Source: Apus apus (taxonomy: Eukaryota > Chordata > Aves > Apodiformes > Apodidae). Taken from it: 64,000 nt of DNA. Shown here piece by piece: positions 11,601 to 22,897 of this stretch (the stretch's first letter is position 1; each line of letters starts with the position of its first letter). The notes under the pieces are model-generated. The model ran no database searches. It saw nothing but the letters and a program-made list of their open reading frames with translations, and was not told the origin of the DNA. The stretch spans positions 34,481,318 to 34,545,317 of the forward strand of contig NC_067285.1 of assembly GCF_020740795.1 (NCBI RefSeq), in the 5' to 3' direction. A program made the translations under genes and the position numbers.

Positions 11601-14600
11601 CTCCACCTCCCCTCTGCACGGGCAGAGAAGCCCGAAACTGAGCCCCCATCTGCCCTGAAAGGGGTGGAGGAGCCACATCCCTCCTGCCCTCAACCCTTCA
11701 TCCTGGGGTGGGAGCTCTCAGGAACGGGGTCAAGACTCACCAGGGATGCACTTCTCCTGGAGCTCCAAACAGGCTCCAACAAACAGGTCCTCCAACCCTT
11801 CCCAGCCCACCCCGTGGGGGTCCCTGTGTGCTGCAGCACCCCCCCTTGCTCCAGCCCAGCCACCCCTGGGGAGAGCCCAGGACCCACGTTGAAGTGCCAG
11901 AGGGTGAGGACAGCAATGACCATGGCTGTGGTGGTCCTGCCCCGGCCACTGGAGCAGTTGAAGACAAAAGCTGCCTGCGAGTCCTCAGCCAGGGTGCTCT
12001 TCATCACCTCCAGCAACCGGTCAAAGTCCTGCCAGGAGCAGAGCCAAGGGTTTGTTGTGGTGGGGTTTCTTCTCAAATGGGTGCAGCCCACCTCTCTTCC
12101 CCCACCACAAGATCCCCCCCTCCTTGTCCAGCAGGCTAAATAAAATTCCCAGCTCCTCCAGCCCAAGAGCTTCTCCTCCATCACCAGCTGGATGAAGGCA
12201 CACAAGGGCTCCATGTGGCATCTCCCAGGGGATCCCTCCCTACCCCAGCTGGCACCCTAACACCAAGCCTGAGCACACCACCCTAGTCCTGGGGCTGGTG
12301 GTGGCTCAGGAAGGAGGTGGTGGCACCAACCAACCCCCAGGTACCTGCTCCTTGGGAGAGCAGAAGTCAGGGATGGGGATGCGACGGTAGGTCAGCCCCT
12401 GGTAGGTGTTCTTCTGCTGGCTGAATATCTCCTGGGTGGTCAGGCAACTCTTGAACATCTTCATCTGCTTCTCTGCCTCCAGGTAGACCTCCAGCCACTT
12501 CTGGCACTTCAGCAGGTCACCCTTTAGGGTAGCTTCCAGCTTCTGTAGGGGATGGAGACACTCTCACCATCAGAGCTGCTCCTCTTCAGTTTTTCCAGGG
12601 TTATCATCAGCTCTTCGAGATGCAGCCCAATGTCCCTCTCAACCACCCCACACCAGGTCCCAGCCACTCCTTCTGCCCAGAACCACAGTCCCCACCACAC
12701 TTGCATCACCTCCCACACCACTCTGGGCATCTCCTCCACATGACCACGCTGCAGCCCAGCTCCTCTGCTGCCCATCTCCTCTGGAAACCCCCCCCACTTG
12801 GGACCATCCCTTCCCAGCCTGGCTTTCCAGGGCGAGGGACCAGCAAAGCTGGTGGAACATCATCCCCAAGAGGGGCTGCTGCTGGGAGAGGGGATGGGCA
12901 GGAGCTCACCTCCAGCTGCTGGGGCGAGGTGGTGGGCACAGGGATCAGCTCCTCCAGGTGCCCAGGTTCCCTCAGGGTGTAGATCTGCTCGTTCCCTTCC
13001 AGGACCACTTCCTCCCGGAGGTTGATCCAGGCGATGCGGGCGTGTTTCCTCTTGGCGTCCGTCAGGTACCTCAGGACGCTCCCCAGGGTCTTCAGGGAGG
13101 AAAAAGTGGGGGGGTCAAAAGGGTGAAAGGAGGTCTGGAGGCCACCCTGCCCCACCCCCTCGGAGCTGGTGCCCCTCACCTTGGAGCTGGGCTGTGCTGT
13201 CCCATAGACGGGCATCTTGGGCACCCGTCGGAAGTTGGCCACGCTCATCTCCTTGGCCGTGCTCAGCACATCAGGGCAGAAGAAGTCATCTGCCACCTGC
13301 AGAGGAGCAGAACCCTGGGCGAGGGGTGTCCCACCACCCCCAGCACTGGCAGCTGCCCCTTTCCCACCCCGGGAGGGGGGGGCTTTGCAGAGAAAAGGGG
13401 GTTCTCCCAGCACGTCGTAACCTCTGGAGGAGAAGCTTCCAAACCCACCAGCAGGTTGGGGTTGAAAGCCACGTTTCCAGGGTGGGAGGTGGTCTTCTGC
13501 AGAGCCAAAGGAGCAGCAAGCCACCAGCAGTTCTGGCCTCCTTCATCCCACCAAGGAAGGTGAAGCTGCTGCTAGGCTACCAGCTTAGACCCACATAACG
13601 GGGTGCTCCAGCATCCCAGTATCTGAGGTCTCCAGGACTGGACACATCTATGGGCACAGGGGGTCTCTGGCCACACGCCCATGCTTGTCAAGGATTACAG
13701 CAGGACACAGACCTGTAGACCTCAACATGGACCTGGGGACCACAGCACAGTGCTGGAGACCCCAAGATAGAATGGAGACCTCAACTGGGATCTGGAGACC
13801 CCAACATGGACCTAAGACCACAAAGATGGACCTGGAGACCCCAAGATGGACCTGGAGACCCCAAAGATGGACCTGGAGACCCCAAAGATGGACCTGGAGA
13901 CCCCAAGATGGACCTAAAACCCCAAAGATGGACCTGGAGACCCCAAGATGGACCTGGAGACCCCAAGATGGACCTAAAACCCCAAAGATGGACCTGGAGA
14001 CCCCAAGATGGACCTGGAGACCCCAAGATGGACCTGGAGACCCCAAGATGGACCTGGAGACCCCAAGACTCGTGACAAGGACCCATCTCTTGAGGGTTCC
14101 CTTTGCCGAACCTCTTTCAGGGTGAGCACCCCATGAAGACGCCAATCCCAGAGGATGAGGAGGAGCCACCAGCCCCATCACCTGGGTGGCAGGATGGTTC
14201 CTCACCAGCACCCGTGTCCCCTTGGTGAGGATCTCTCCGGTGAGGGTGAGCTCCGAGGAGTTCATCTCCGCCTGCAGCCGGTAAAGCTCCGGGTGCCGAC
14301 ACATCCACCTGCTGAAGCTGAGGGCAAAGCCCAGGGGGTACTGCCGGGGTGGGGGGGGGTGGGGGGAATGTCCCATCAGCCTGGGCACCCCCTGCCCAGG
14401 CACAACCCATCATCCCACCCCCCCAAAAAAATAAAGCCACCCTACGTTTGCTTGAGAACCTCCCAGGTGGACGTCCCTTCCCTCCCACCGCGACCAAAGA
14501 AAGAGCCAAAAAAAACCCAAACAACAACAAAAAGGGAGGGGGAGGGGGGGAATGTTGGTTTTGGGGTGTTTGGGTTTTTTTTTTTGGGGGGGTGGTGGTG

Positions 14601-17600
14601 TCGGTGGGTGGGTTGGGTTCTTTACCTGCTCGTGAAGGTAGTAGTTGAAGGCAATCAAGTAGAAGTAGCGTTGGAGGCTCTGCAAAGTCCTCTGGAGGAA
14701 ATACTCCTTGGTGCTGCTGCCCTGAAAGCAGAGGCAGGTGGGACCCCGATGAGATGTTTGGGTGAGGGTGGGAAAAACCCCAACAAAACCCCCACCTGGA
14801 ACAGGTTTTTTTTTTGGATGTTCTTCTTCTTTTGTCAAGGAAAGATTCCGAGTTTTCCGTATTGACGTCGATTTGCGTTGCAGCTCGAACCAAACCTTCC
14901 CCTCTGGGCCAAGGACACACCAGGAGAGGTTCCATGTGGACCAAGTGGGAGGGTGTTGCTATCCCAGAGGGATACACTGTCCAGATGCTTAATGGGTGGC
15001 TGGACTCAAGGGGGTTGGTTAAATGCAAGGTCCTGCCCCAACCCAAGCCACCTGAGATGCTCAAGCAGCTTCATCCCTGGGGGGAGAGATCCCAGAGATG
15101 CCACCTAAAACCACAAAGATGGACCTGGAGACCCAAACATTGACCTAAGACCCCAAATATTGACCTAAGACCCCAAAGATGGACCTGGAGAACCCAAAGA
15201 TGGACCTGGAGAACCCAAAGATGGACCTGGAGACCCAAACATTGACTTAAAACCTCAAAGATGGAACGGGAGACTTCAACACAGACCTAAAACCTGGAGA
15301 CCCCAAAGATGGACCACCTCACAGGTGGGATGCAGGGAGCCTGCTGGAGATATCCCCACCCATCCCCATGTTCTGTGAAACACAAGGGATGCCCAGGGAC
15401 CTCTTGGAGACCTCCTACCTGTCTTCAGAGCCCAGCAGGACCCCCAGGAGCTGCCCTGGGGTCAGCAACTCAAGTGGGGTGGCAAGACCCCAAAACAAAG
15501 GGTGACACTAAACGAACTTAAGAGCAAGATGAGCTTATTCATTAGAGACAGAAGCCATGTGCCCTGGAACATTCTCCAACCCCAAGTGTCTCCTCCTCCC
15601 CTTCATCCCCAGGAGCACCCTGATGCCTGTGGAGATGCCTTCAAGTCCTCATCTTCACTACTACCCTCCAATCCCAAGTGTCTCCTCCTCCCCTTCATCC
15701 CCAGAAGCAGCCTGATGCCTGTGGAGATGCCTTCAAGTCCTCATCTTCCTCATTACCCAAAGCAGGTAGGAAAACCCCATCAGATGGACGGGCTCCCACC
15801 TGAGGTTCATCTCTTGATTTTCCCATTTCTCAGGAGGCTTTGGATGGAAAGCAGGATGACCCCCCTGAGGTTGCACCTACCCCTGCCATCCCTACCACTC
15901 GAGTTGACCACTTCAACCTCCACTTTCCCCCACCCCAAAAAACACCAACAAAAACAGGGCAGAAACCCCCAGGCCAGTGCAAAAATCATTCCCACCTGGT
16001 TCTTCATCCAACATCAAGCCCCTCTTCCTCATCCCTCCTCATCCCTCTCCACCAATTCCAGCCCTTTTTCCTGGCCCATCTCCATTGTTTCAACCTTCTC
16101 TTGCTCTGTGCAGACCTTCCAATAAACAATCCCTGGGGACAATTTACAGCAACCCCCCCCCCAACACCCCCTCTCGGGTCACTCATTCCCTCGGGATCAA
16201 GGATGACACAAGGGGAAAAAGATTCCAGGCAGCAGGAAAACCCCCTGCCCCGTGTCCAAGCTCCCCTCCCTCCCATTACAGCAGAAAACCTCAACCTTCA
16301 CATCAGAGGCACCAAATGTACCCAAATCCACCCTAAAAAAGGGTGGAAATTTGGGATTTTCCACTCAAATTGCCCCAAAGTGGCAGGAAATGTTCCCTCC
16401 CCACTCAAGAATTTTCCTGGTGTTTTCCTGCTCCAGGTTATTTTTTTGGGGGATGGCTTTTACAGCTGGTTCAGGGTGTCCATGGGGAAAGTGTTCTCCA
16501 AAAAAAAACAAACAGCTGGGATCAGGGAAGAGTTTCCATCTGAGCATCATCCATCCATCCCCATCCATCCATCCCCATCCCATCTGTCCATCCATCCCTA
16601 TCCCCATCCCATCCATCCCCATCCCCATCCATCCCCATCCCTCTCATCCCCATCCCTCTCATCCCCATCCCTCTCATCCCCATCCATCCATCCCATCCCC
16701 ATCCATCCATCTTATCCTTCCCCATCCATCCCCATCCCCATCCATCCCCATCCCCATCCATCCCCATCCCCATCCATCCCCATCCCCATCCCATCTGTCC
16801 ATCCATCCCCATCCCCATCCCATCCATCCCCATCCCATCCCCATCCCCATCCATCCCCATCCCCATCCATCCCCATCCCCATCCCTCTCATCCCCATCCC
16901 TCTCATCCCCATCCCTCTCATCCCCATCCCTCTCATCCCCATCCCTCTCATCCCCATCCCTCTCATCCCCATCCATCCCATCCATCTCATCCCCATCCAT
17001 CCATCCCATCCATCCATCCCATCCCCATCCATCCATCCTATCCTTCCCCATCCACCTCATCCCCATCCCCATCCACCTCATCCCCATCCACCCATCCTAT
17101 CCTTCCCCATCCACCTCATCCCCATCCCATCCCTCCATCCCTCCTTCCCATCCACCCATCCTACCCACCCCATCCATCCCCGGGCAAGAAGCCCCCTCCA
17201 CAAGTCAGGCAGGGAAGCCCTTGATTTTCCAGCATGGAAAAACATCTCAATGGCTTTTTCAAAAAACCCTTCATCTACAGGTGGGAAAACTTGACCTTGA
17301 GGGACCAAACCTGTGGGAAAACCTGTAAGCAAGGATCCCTCCCAGATCCTGAGGACCTTTACTAGGATGTTATGGATTCTCCAGTTTTAGAGCTGATGGG
17401 ACCAGGATATGGGGTATTATTTGGCGTCCCCTCAAATCCCAACCTGCTCTTAACTCATTTTTGGGAGAACCAAAAGCAAGCTCCACAACCTTCCAGGTTT
17501 CAGGTCCCTGGGAAATTTCCAGCTCACGGGAAGCTTCAGATTCCCAGAATTCACGTTCTCCATCAGGGAGAAGTTACCCTCAATAAATGAGCCCAGGGCA

Positions 17601-20187
17601 GGTGGCTCACAGCCCAAGTGGGCTTCTGATTGACCAACCTGGATCTGATAGTCCTCCCCAATCCCTTCCAGCTTCTTCTTGTCCTCGTAGATGGCTTCTT
17701 TCATGTCGTGCATCTCCGAGCAGGAGGCGATGGCACCATCCACCTTGCCCAGGAGCAAGCAGAAAAGCCCAGGGTGAGGAGGAACAACCTCTTTCCACAC
17801 CCCACCCCACCACCCCCCCCCCGCCAGGGGTCTTGCTGACACACCCCCCCATCCCCTTTACCTCCTCAACGATCTGCTGGCCTTTGGGGACCATCTCGAT
17901 GAAGGTCTGGATGACCCGAAGCCTGTCCCTGGGGGAGGTTTTTGGCAGGTGGGGGAGGCTGGTGGGGGAGAAGAGGGGACATCAAACCAACCCTGGGGGG
18001 GGGTATGGACATCCCCCCTCACCCCAGCCCTGGATGGTGGGTGGGCTTGCTCCCACTTACTCAGGCTTCTGGGAGGCTCCTCGGTGGTGGTGGTGATGGT
18101 GGTGGTGGAGAAGGAGGGTCCCCATGGCCATGGCCAGGTTGGTCCTGCCCACACCAGTCTGGCAGCCAAAGAGCAGGGCTGGAGGGGGTCTGCTGGGGTC
18201 CCGCAGCAACAGGCTGGGGCTCTCCTAGGAGGGAGGGACAGAGGGATGGGGGCCCACGGGGACATCCAGAAGAACCAGCTGGGCTGGCCCTGCCCAGGCA
18301 CGGAGAGGTGGGCAGCACCTCCTCTTTGCTCAGGGGATGGCACCACACAAGGGGCCACCTGTCCCCTATGTCCCCCTGCCCTCCTTGGCTGGCCTGTCCA
18401 ACCCACCAGAGATGACCCCACCAGAGATGACCCCACCAGAGATGACCCCAAGTCCTGCAGATGAAAGCTCCCAGGACAGAACTCAGACCGAACCCAGATC
18501 CCTTCTCCCAAACCCCTTTAGGGAAGAGGTGCAGGGGTGCTGGGAGGTGGAGACAGATGGGCACCTCCAGCCAGGGAGGGGTAGGGACAAGCAGCTGGAC
18601 AACATGGACTTCTCTACCCCAACCACAGGCACCCTCTGACTGGCAGCATCAAGCCAAAAGCAGGAGAAGATGCTCCCAGGGGGTCCCCGCTCCTCGAGGC
18701 GACGAACCCCAACCCAAGCTGGCCCCGTGGCCCGGGTGCTTCTGCTCAGCTCACCCTGAGGAACTGGATGAACGCATCAAACTGCTCCTCCAAAGGGGCT
18801 CCCTCGGCGGGCAGGGGCAGCCGGTGGTACCTGGTGAGGACAGGGTGATGGAGGGAAGGCTTGGTCCTCCTCACCCCGCGGCGGAGGACACGTGGCTTAG
18901 GAGGGGACGAAGAGGAAAGGCAGCCCGGCTGCGAGGAGGAGCAGGGTGAAGAGGAGGAGGAGGAGGAGGAGGAGGAAGGGCATCACCTGTAGGAGGGCAG
19001 GAGGAAGATGGGCCTGCAGTAGACCTCCTCCATCACCTGGATGTCCTCCTCGCTCTGCACCCGCACGGCGTGGGGCTCGTCCCGCAGCCGCTCGAGGTCG
19101 TTGTAGACGTAGTAGACGCTGTCGCTCAGCTGGGCGAAGTCGTAGATCTGGGGGGGGGGGGCGGGAGGGGAGAGATGGGGACCACCCTCGACACCTGCTG
19201 GGTGCCCACCCAGCTCCCCGACAAGCCCTGTGGAGCTGGGGACGCACAGGCAGGTGGGGACCCCCCCCGTGTCACCGCACCTCCTTACGGATGGCCAGCT
19301 CCAGCCTCTCCGCCCGCAGCCCCTGCTGCAGGTTCTCGTGCAGGTTCTCCTTGCCCCGGGGGGTGTAGGACACAAAGTCCCCCTCCACCCTCAGGAAGAC
19401 CACGGGCTCCTCGCGGACGCAGAAGAAGACACACTCCTGCGAAGGAAGGAAGGAAGGGAGAGGTTGCCCAGGAGCTCCCCTACCCCTTTGTCCTCCCGCC
19501 TTGATCCTCCCAAACCCGACCAACCAACCTTGTGGCCCTCTCTCTGGAGCTTCTGCAGGAGCAGCTGGAAGCCGTTGAGGCTGGGTTGTCCCATCCCAAA
19601 CACGGGGTAACCTCCTTTGGCCTGTCGGAAGTTGGGAGCCCCGCAGCTGCTGGTGGTGTTCAAGACATCCAGCTTGCCATACACATCCCTGACCAGGAAA
19701 TATTTCCCCTGTGAAAACCAGGTGGGCCAGGGAGAAGACGGGGAGGAGTAAGCGGGGGGGCTCGGGAGCCAAGTAGGTTCCTCTTGGAGGTCTCGAAAAT
19801 CAGCCACCCACCTGCACCAGGTAGTGTTCCAGGGTGGCCTCAGAAATACGTCCCACCGTGTAGTTGGCCTTCAGCAGGTCATCATGGATCTGGAATTCCT
19901 CCCTGCAGTTGTACCTGAAGGGGGGGGAAAACAACCCCCAGAAAAGGTCAGAAGGTGGAGGAGAAACAGAGAGAGGGTCCGGAGCCCCGTGGGTTGCCCA
20001 GGACGTACGTGATGACCACGGGTGCCACTTTGTTGGTGATGATGGACTTGGCCTTGCTGTTGTGGAGCCCCAAGGTCTGGAAGGAGTGGATGCTGAGGGA
20101 ATGCTGGTCTTCCATGGCTCCTGGTGCCCCAGTCTCCGGGGAGGACGCCGAGAGTCCCTGCTGCGCCGCGCTGGCCGTCGTACCCAT
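5638..20187 (-). CDS. PALD1: Paladin (PALD1), tandem phosphatase-domain protein, 19 coding exons
   Basis: Coding exons in gene order: 20187-20009, 19914-19812, 19708-19529, 19436-19281, 19147-18987, 18830-18755, 18224-18061, 17928-17862, 17743-17639, 14721-14626, 14340-14182, 13296-13180, 13089-12910, 12542-12345, 12028-11888, 11496-11425, 11329-11189, 6701-6546, 5787-5638 (stop TAA). All junctions are GT-AG and in phase, giving about 866 aa (human about 856). The start MGTTAS carries a myristoylation signal. There are two phosphatase-like P-loops: CQTGVGR at about 306-312 and CSSGRGR at about 671-677. Each half has a related aromatic helix segment ([16 protein letters not shown] and [19 protein letters not shown]). 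Paladin is a membrane-associated protein of the tyrosine-phosphatase fold, reported as a phosphoinositide phosphatase in endothelial VEGFR2 signalling and as an antiphosphatase in chick neural crest. An unusual run of eight His follows the first P-loop (325-332). The upstream exon or exons are non-coding. No break is seen. Confidence 0.96.
6185..6310. repeat. Short degenerate minisatellite in PALD1 intron 18
   Basis: About five imperfect copies of a roughly 25-bp unit around the words TTGGGATGCACC and TTCAAGATGCACC. Confidence 0.6.
7478..8525. repeat. Pyrimidine-rich 25-bp minisatellite in PALD1 intron 18
   Basis: About 1 kb made of C and T with one A roughly every 12 nt. From about 8093 to 8512 the unit is exactly 25 bp and nearly invariant (about 17 copies, built on CCCCTCACC plus CTTCTCCTCCTCCAT). 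From 7478 to 8090 it is divergent. Because 75 nt is divisible by three, all frames stay open and give long Ser/Pro/His/Leu pseudo-proteins of no meaning. The PALD1 transcript carries the purine-rich complement. Confidence 0.95.
9355..10990. repeat. Large GGATGATGGGTGGGATG-type minisatellite in PALD1 intron 18
   Basis: About 1.6 kb of tandem G-rich units of mixed length (about 37-50 bp) sharing GGATGATGGGTGGGATG, then either GTGAGGGATATGGGGAGGAA or GCAGGAGGGTGGGGGATACA. The array is patchy rather than homogenised. Its complement stays open in two overlapping frames of about 735-740 codons (Pro/His/Ser/Ile-rich), which is a repeat artefact. Confidence 0.93.
13735..14075. repeat. 20-bp minisatellite, first array, PALD1 intron between exons 14340-14182 and 13296-13180
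   Basis: About 15-17 copies of a 20-bp unit AAGATGGACCTGGAGACCCC, more uniform towards the right and mixed with CTAAAAC variants. A second block of the same unit lies at about 15098-15320 in the preceding intron of the same gene. Confidence 0.93.
15098..15320. repeat. 20-bp minisatellite, second array (same family)
   Basis: Degenerate copies of the AAGATGGACCTGGAGACCCC unit, interleaved with CAAACATTGACCTAAGACCC variants. It lies in the intron between exons 17743-17639 and 14721-14626. The copies are more diverged than at 13.7-14.1 kb. Confidence 0.88.
15574..15757. repeat. 92-bp direct duplication in a PALD1 intron
   Basis: Two adjacent copies of a 92-bp segment (15574-15665 and 15666-15757) differing at only a few bases; both contain AAGTGTCTCCTCCTCCCCTT. 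Confidence 0.85.
16544..17180. repeat. (CATCC/CCAT)n satellite-like array in a PALD1 intron
   Basis: About 640 bp built from CATC, CATCC and CCCTCTCATC words with local higher-order repeats, for example a run of TCATCCCCATCCCTC units at 16870-16970. No coding sense; all frames are open because the units are stop-free. Confidence 0.93.
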
Positions 20188-20323
20188 CATCCGCAGGCGG
20201 CTGCGGGACAGCCAGGGGTGAGGGAGGAGGAGGAGGAATTCTTCCCCATCTGCTTCCCCACCAGCTGTCGAGAACCAGTTTGGGAACCACCATCAAGCCA
20301 GTCCCTTCCCCTGCAGCTCCTAC

Positions 20324-20671
20324 AAAGGGGTTTTTTCCCTCCTCCCTGCCTGGTCCCTCCCTCCGGAGGGATCCAAACCTTGAAGAAGCCTTGAAGAAGA
20401 AACCAAGAAGGGCAAAACATGGGATCTGACACAACCGACCCCGAAAAGAAAAGCATCATGATCTGCTGAGCCAGCAGATGGCATCCCAGATGGCATCCAA
20501 AGGGTTTTTTGCCTCCTCCCTGCCTGGTCCCTCCCTCCGGAGGGATCCAAACCTTGAAGCAGCCTTGAAGAAGAAACCAAGAAGGGCAAAACGTGGGATC
20601 TGACACAACCGACCCCGAAAAGAAAGTCACCCTGATCTGCTGAGCCAGCAGATGGCATCCCAGAGGGACCC
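20324..20671. repeat. 174-bp tandem duplication
   Basis: Two head-to-tail copies, 20324-20497 and 20498-20671, differing at roughly ten positions. Both contain TGCCTGGTCCCTCCCTCCGG and end in GATCTGCTGAGCCAGCAGAT. The duplication lies just upstream of the PALD1 first coding exon. Confidence 0.92.
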
Positions 20672-21099
20672 AGCAGCACAACCTCAGCCCCTGCTGCCCC
20701 AGGTCTCCAGGGTCCCTCCCCAGGTAGAAAACCAGGGAATAAATGCCAGGAAGGTCATTAGGAAGGTAGGTGCAGGTGTAGAGGACGATCCCCGGGAAGG
20801 TGGGGTCATGAAGTGCCCACGTGTTTCTTTTGAGGCCTCAGCAGGAAGAAAAGTGCCCCTCTCCCCAGCAAGGAATCATCCCACCATGCCAAGGAACCCC
20901 CCTGACTGCACCAGAGAAGCCTGGAAGCAGAGGGACAAGGCTCCCCCAGCTGTTAATGAGCTGCAGCTCCTTAATAAGCAAAGCAGAAAAGCTGCTTTTG
21001 AAGCAGGTGGTGATTCCCATAGCAGAGGTTTGGTCACCCCCCCCCCAGGTAGGTGGGGGACCCCAAAAGAAGACACACAACTCCCCATCTCCCATCCAC

Positions 21100-21555
21100 A
21101 GGGATGGGGCTTCAAGAAGGATCTGGAGGTGCTGGAGCAGGTGCAGAGGAGACAATGAGGCTGGTGAAGGGACCAGAGGGAAAGTCTTATAGGGATGGGC
21201 TGAGGGAGCTGGGGTTGTTTGGCCTGGAGAAGAGAAGGCTCAGGGGGGACCTTCTCACTCTCTTCAACCACCTGAAGGGAGGTTTAGTCAAGTAGGGGCT
21301 GGGCTCTTTCTCCAGGCAACCAGCAACAAGACAAGAGGGCTTGGCCTGAAGCTGCTCCAGGGGAGGTTTAGGTTGGATATCAGGAAGCACTTCCTCAGAA
21401 TGGACTCCCCAGGGAAGTGGTGGAGGCACCATCCCTGGAGGTCTTCAAGGAAAGGCTGGAGGTGGCACTTGGTGCCCTGGTCTGGCTGATGTGGTGGTGT
21501 TGGTCATGGACTGGATGCTCTTCAAGGTCTTTTCCAGCCTTGGGGATTGTGTGGA
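21100..21555 (+). mobile_element. CR1 LINE fragment (3' UTR)
   Basis: Matches the avian CR1 3' UTR in order: GAGCTGGGGTTGTTTGGCCT, GGAGAAGAGAAGGCTCAGGG, AGGGGAGGTTTAGGTTGGAT, then GTGGTGGAGGCACCATCCCT and the closing GGTCTTTTCCAGCC. About 450 bp, 5'-truncated in the usual way. Confidence 0.85.
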
Positions 21556-22578
21556 GCTCATCCCTGGTTAAAAAGCAGGAAGCTGGCAGCAGCCAGGAGC
21601 ACCCTGCCACATTCCAGGACAAAGCTCCAACTGCCTGCACCAGCCAGGGCCAGATCCTGGGAACCAAACGAGAGGTGGCAAAGGGGGTCAAGGGAAAAAC
21701 AAAAAAAAAAAGAAAGAAGCCACAAACCCTGGGAATAAAATGCATTTAAAAAGCTGGAAAGCCAACCAAAAAAAAACCCCAATCTCTGTCCACCCCTTCC
21801 CCTCATCCAAGCTGCTGGGTGAATATCCCTGGCAGCATCCCAAGGGAGACAGGACCTGCTTGGCAATGATGGAAAAATCCAAATTCCAACCCCCCCACCC
21901 CCCACAAACACCACCCCCCCCCCCCCCTCCTTTTTTCTTGTTGGCTCCTGCTTCTTTGGGAGCTGCAAAGGATCAGGCCCCTTGCTGCAATTCCAGGGAA
22001 TGCTGTGCCCCCCAGCAGCTGCAAATGCTTTCCAGGGAGGTGGGGGGGTGGGGGGGGGGAAAGAAAAGCCTCTGGAAAATGTGCTATTTTGAGCCAGTGC
22101 AGCTGCTTGGGTTTTTTTTTTTTCCCCTCCTCCCCATCTTCTCTCCCTGCTCCACAGCAAACTTGTTGCTCCAGCAGGAATTTTCTGCCCCATTAGGTTT
22201 CTTTTCCATCAAAGAAGAGCAGGAGAAGGGGGGGGGGGGAGGAACCAAACCACCACCGAAACAAACACCAAGAACAACTCAGGCCCCTTTCTCCTAAGGA
22301 TCCTCACACTTTGCTTTCACATCAACTGTTGTGCCAAAAGGAAAGTGAAAAAATAATCATGAATAGATCTAGATATGGGGGGAGTTGGGGTGTTTCAACC
22401 TCCAAATCCCTCTGGTTTTGCTCCAGGGATGGAGACTCCCCCCTAAATTTGCAGCTCCTCTTGTTTCCTTCACCCTCAAATCCCCCTGGGCTGTTTTCTT
22501 GTCTTTTTCTTGCCCCCACAAACCCCAGTGAGAAGGAAGAGACATCCAAAGAGGTCGGGGGGCAGATTTGGAAATGGG

Positions 22579-22897
22579 TCACAGGATCATAAATCACAAA
22601 TCATAGGATCCTAGGGGTTAGAAGGGACCTGGAAAGATCACCCAGCCCAACCCCCCTGCCAGAGCAGGGGCACCCAGAGCACATCACACAGGAACGTGTC
22701 CAGGGGGGTTTGAATGTCTCCAGAGAAGGAGACTCCACAGCCTCTCTGGGCAGCCTGTCCCAGGGCTCTGTCACCCTCACAGGAAAGAAGTTCTTCCTGA
22801 TATTCACATGGAACCTCCTCTGCTCCAGTTTGCACCCACTGCCCCTTGTCCTGTCCCTGGACATCCCTGAACAAAGCCTGGCTCTGTCCTCCTGACA
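22579..22897 (-). mobile_element. CR1 LINE fragment (3' end)
   Basis: Starts at its 3' end with repeated ATCATAGGATCCTAGGGGTT-type words and continues through CAGAGAAGGAGACTCCACAG and CTGTCCCAGGGCTCTGTCAC. It resembles the copy at 25.3-25.6 kb and is 5'-truncated. Confidence 0.85.

Noticed and set aside
15840-17294. 484-codon frame rich in Ser-Pro-Ile-His.
   Set aside because: Translation of the CATCC array in a PALD1 intron, antisense to the gene.
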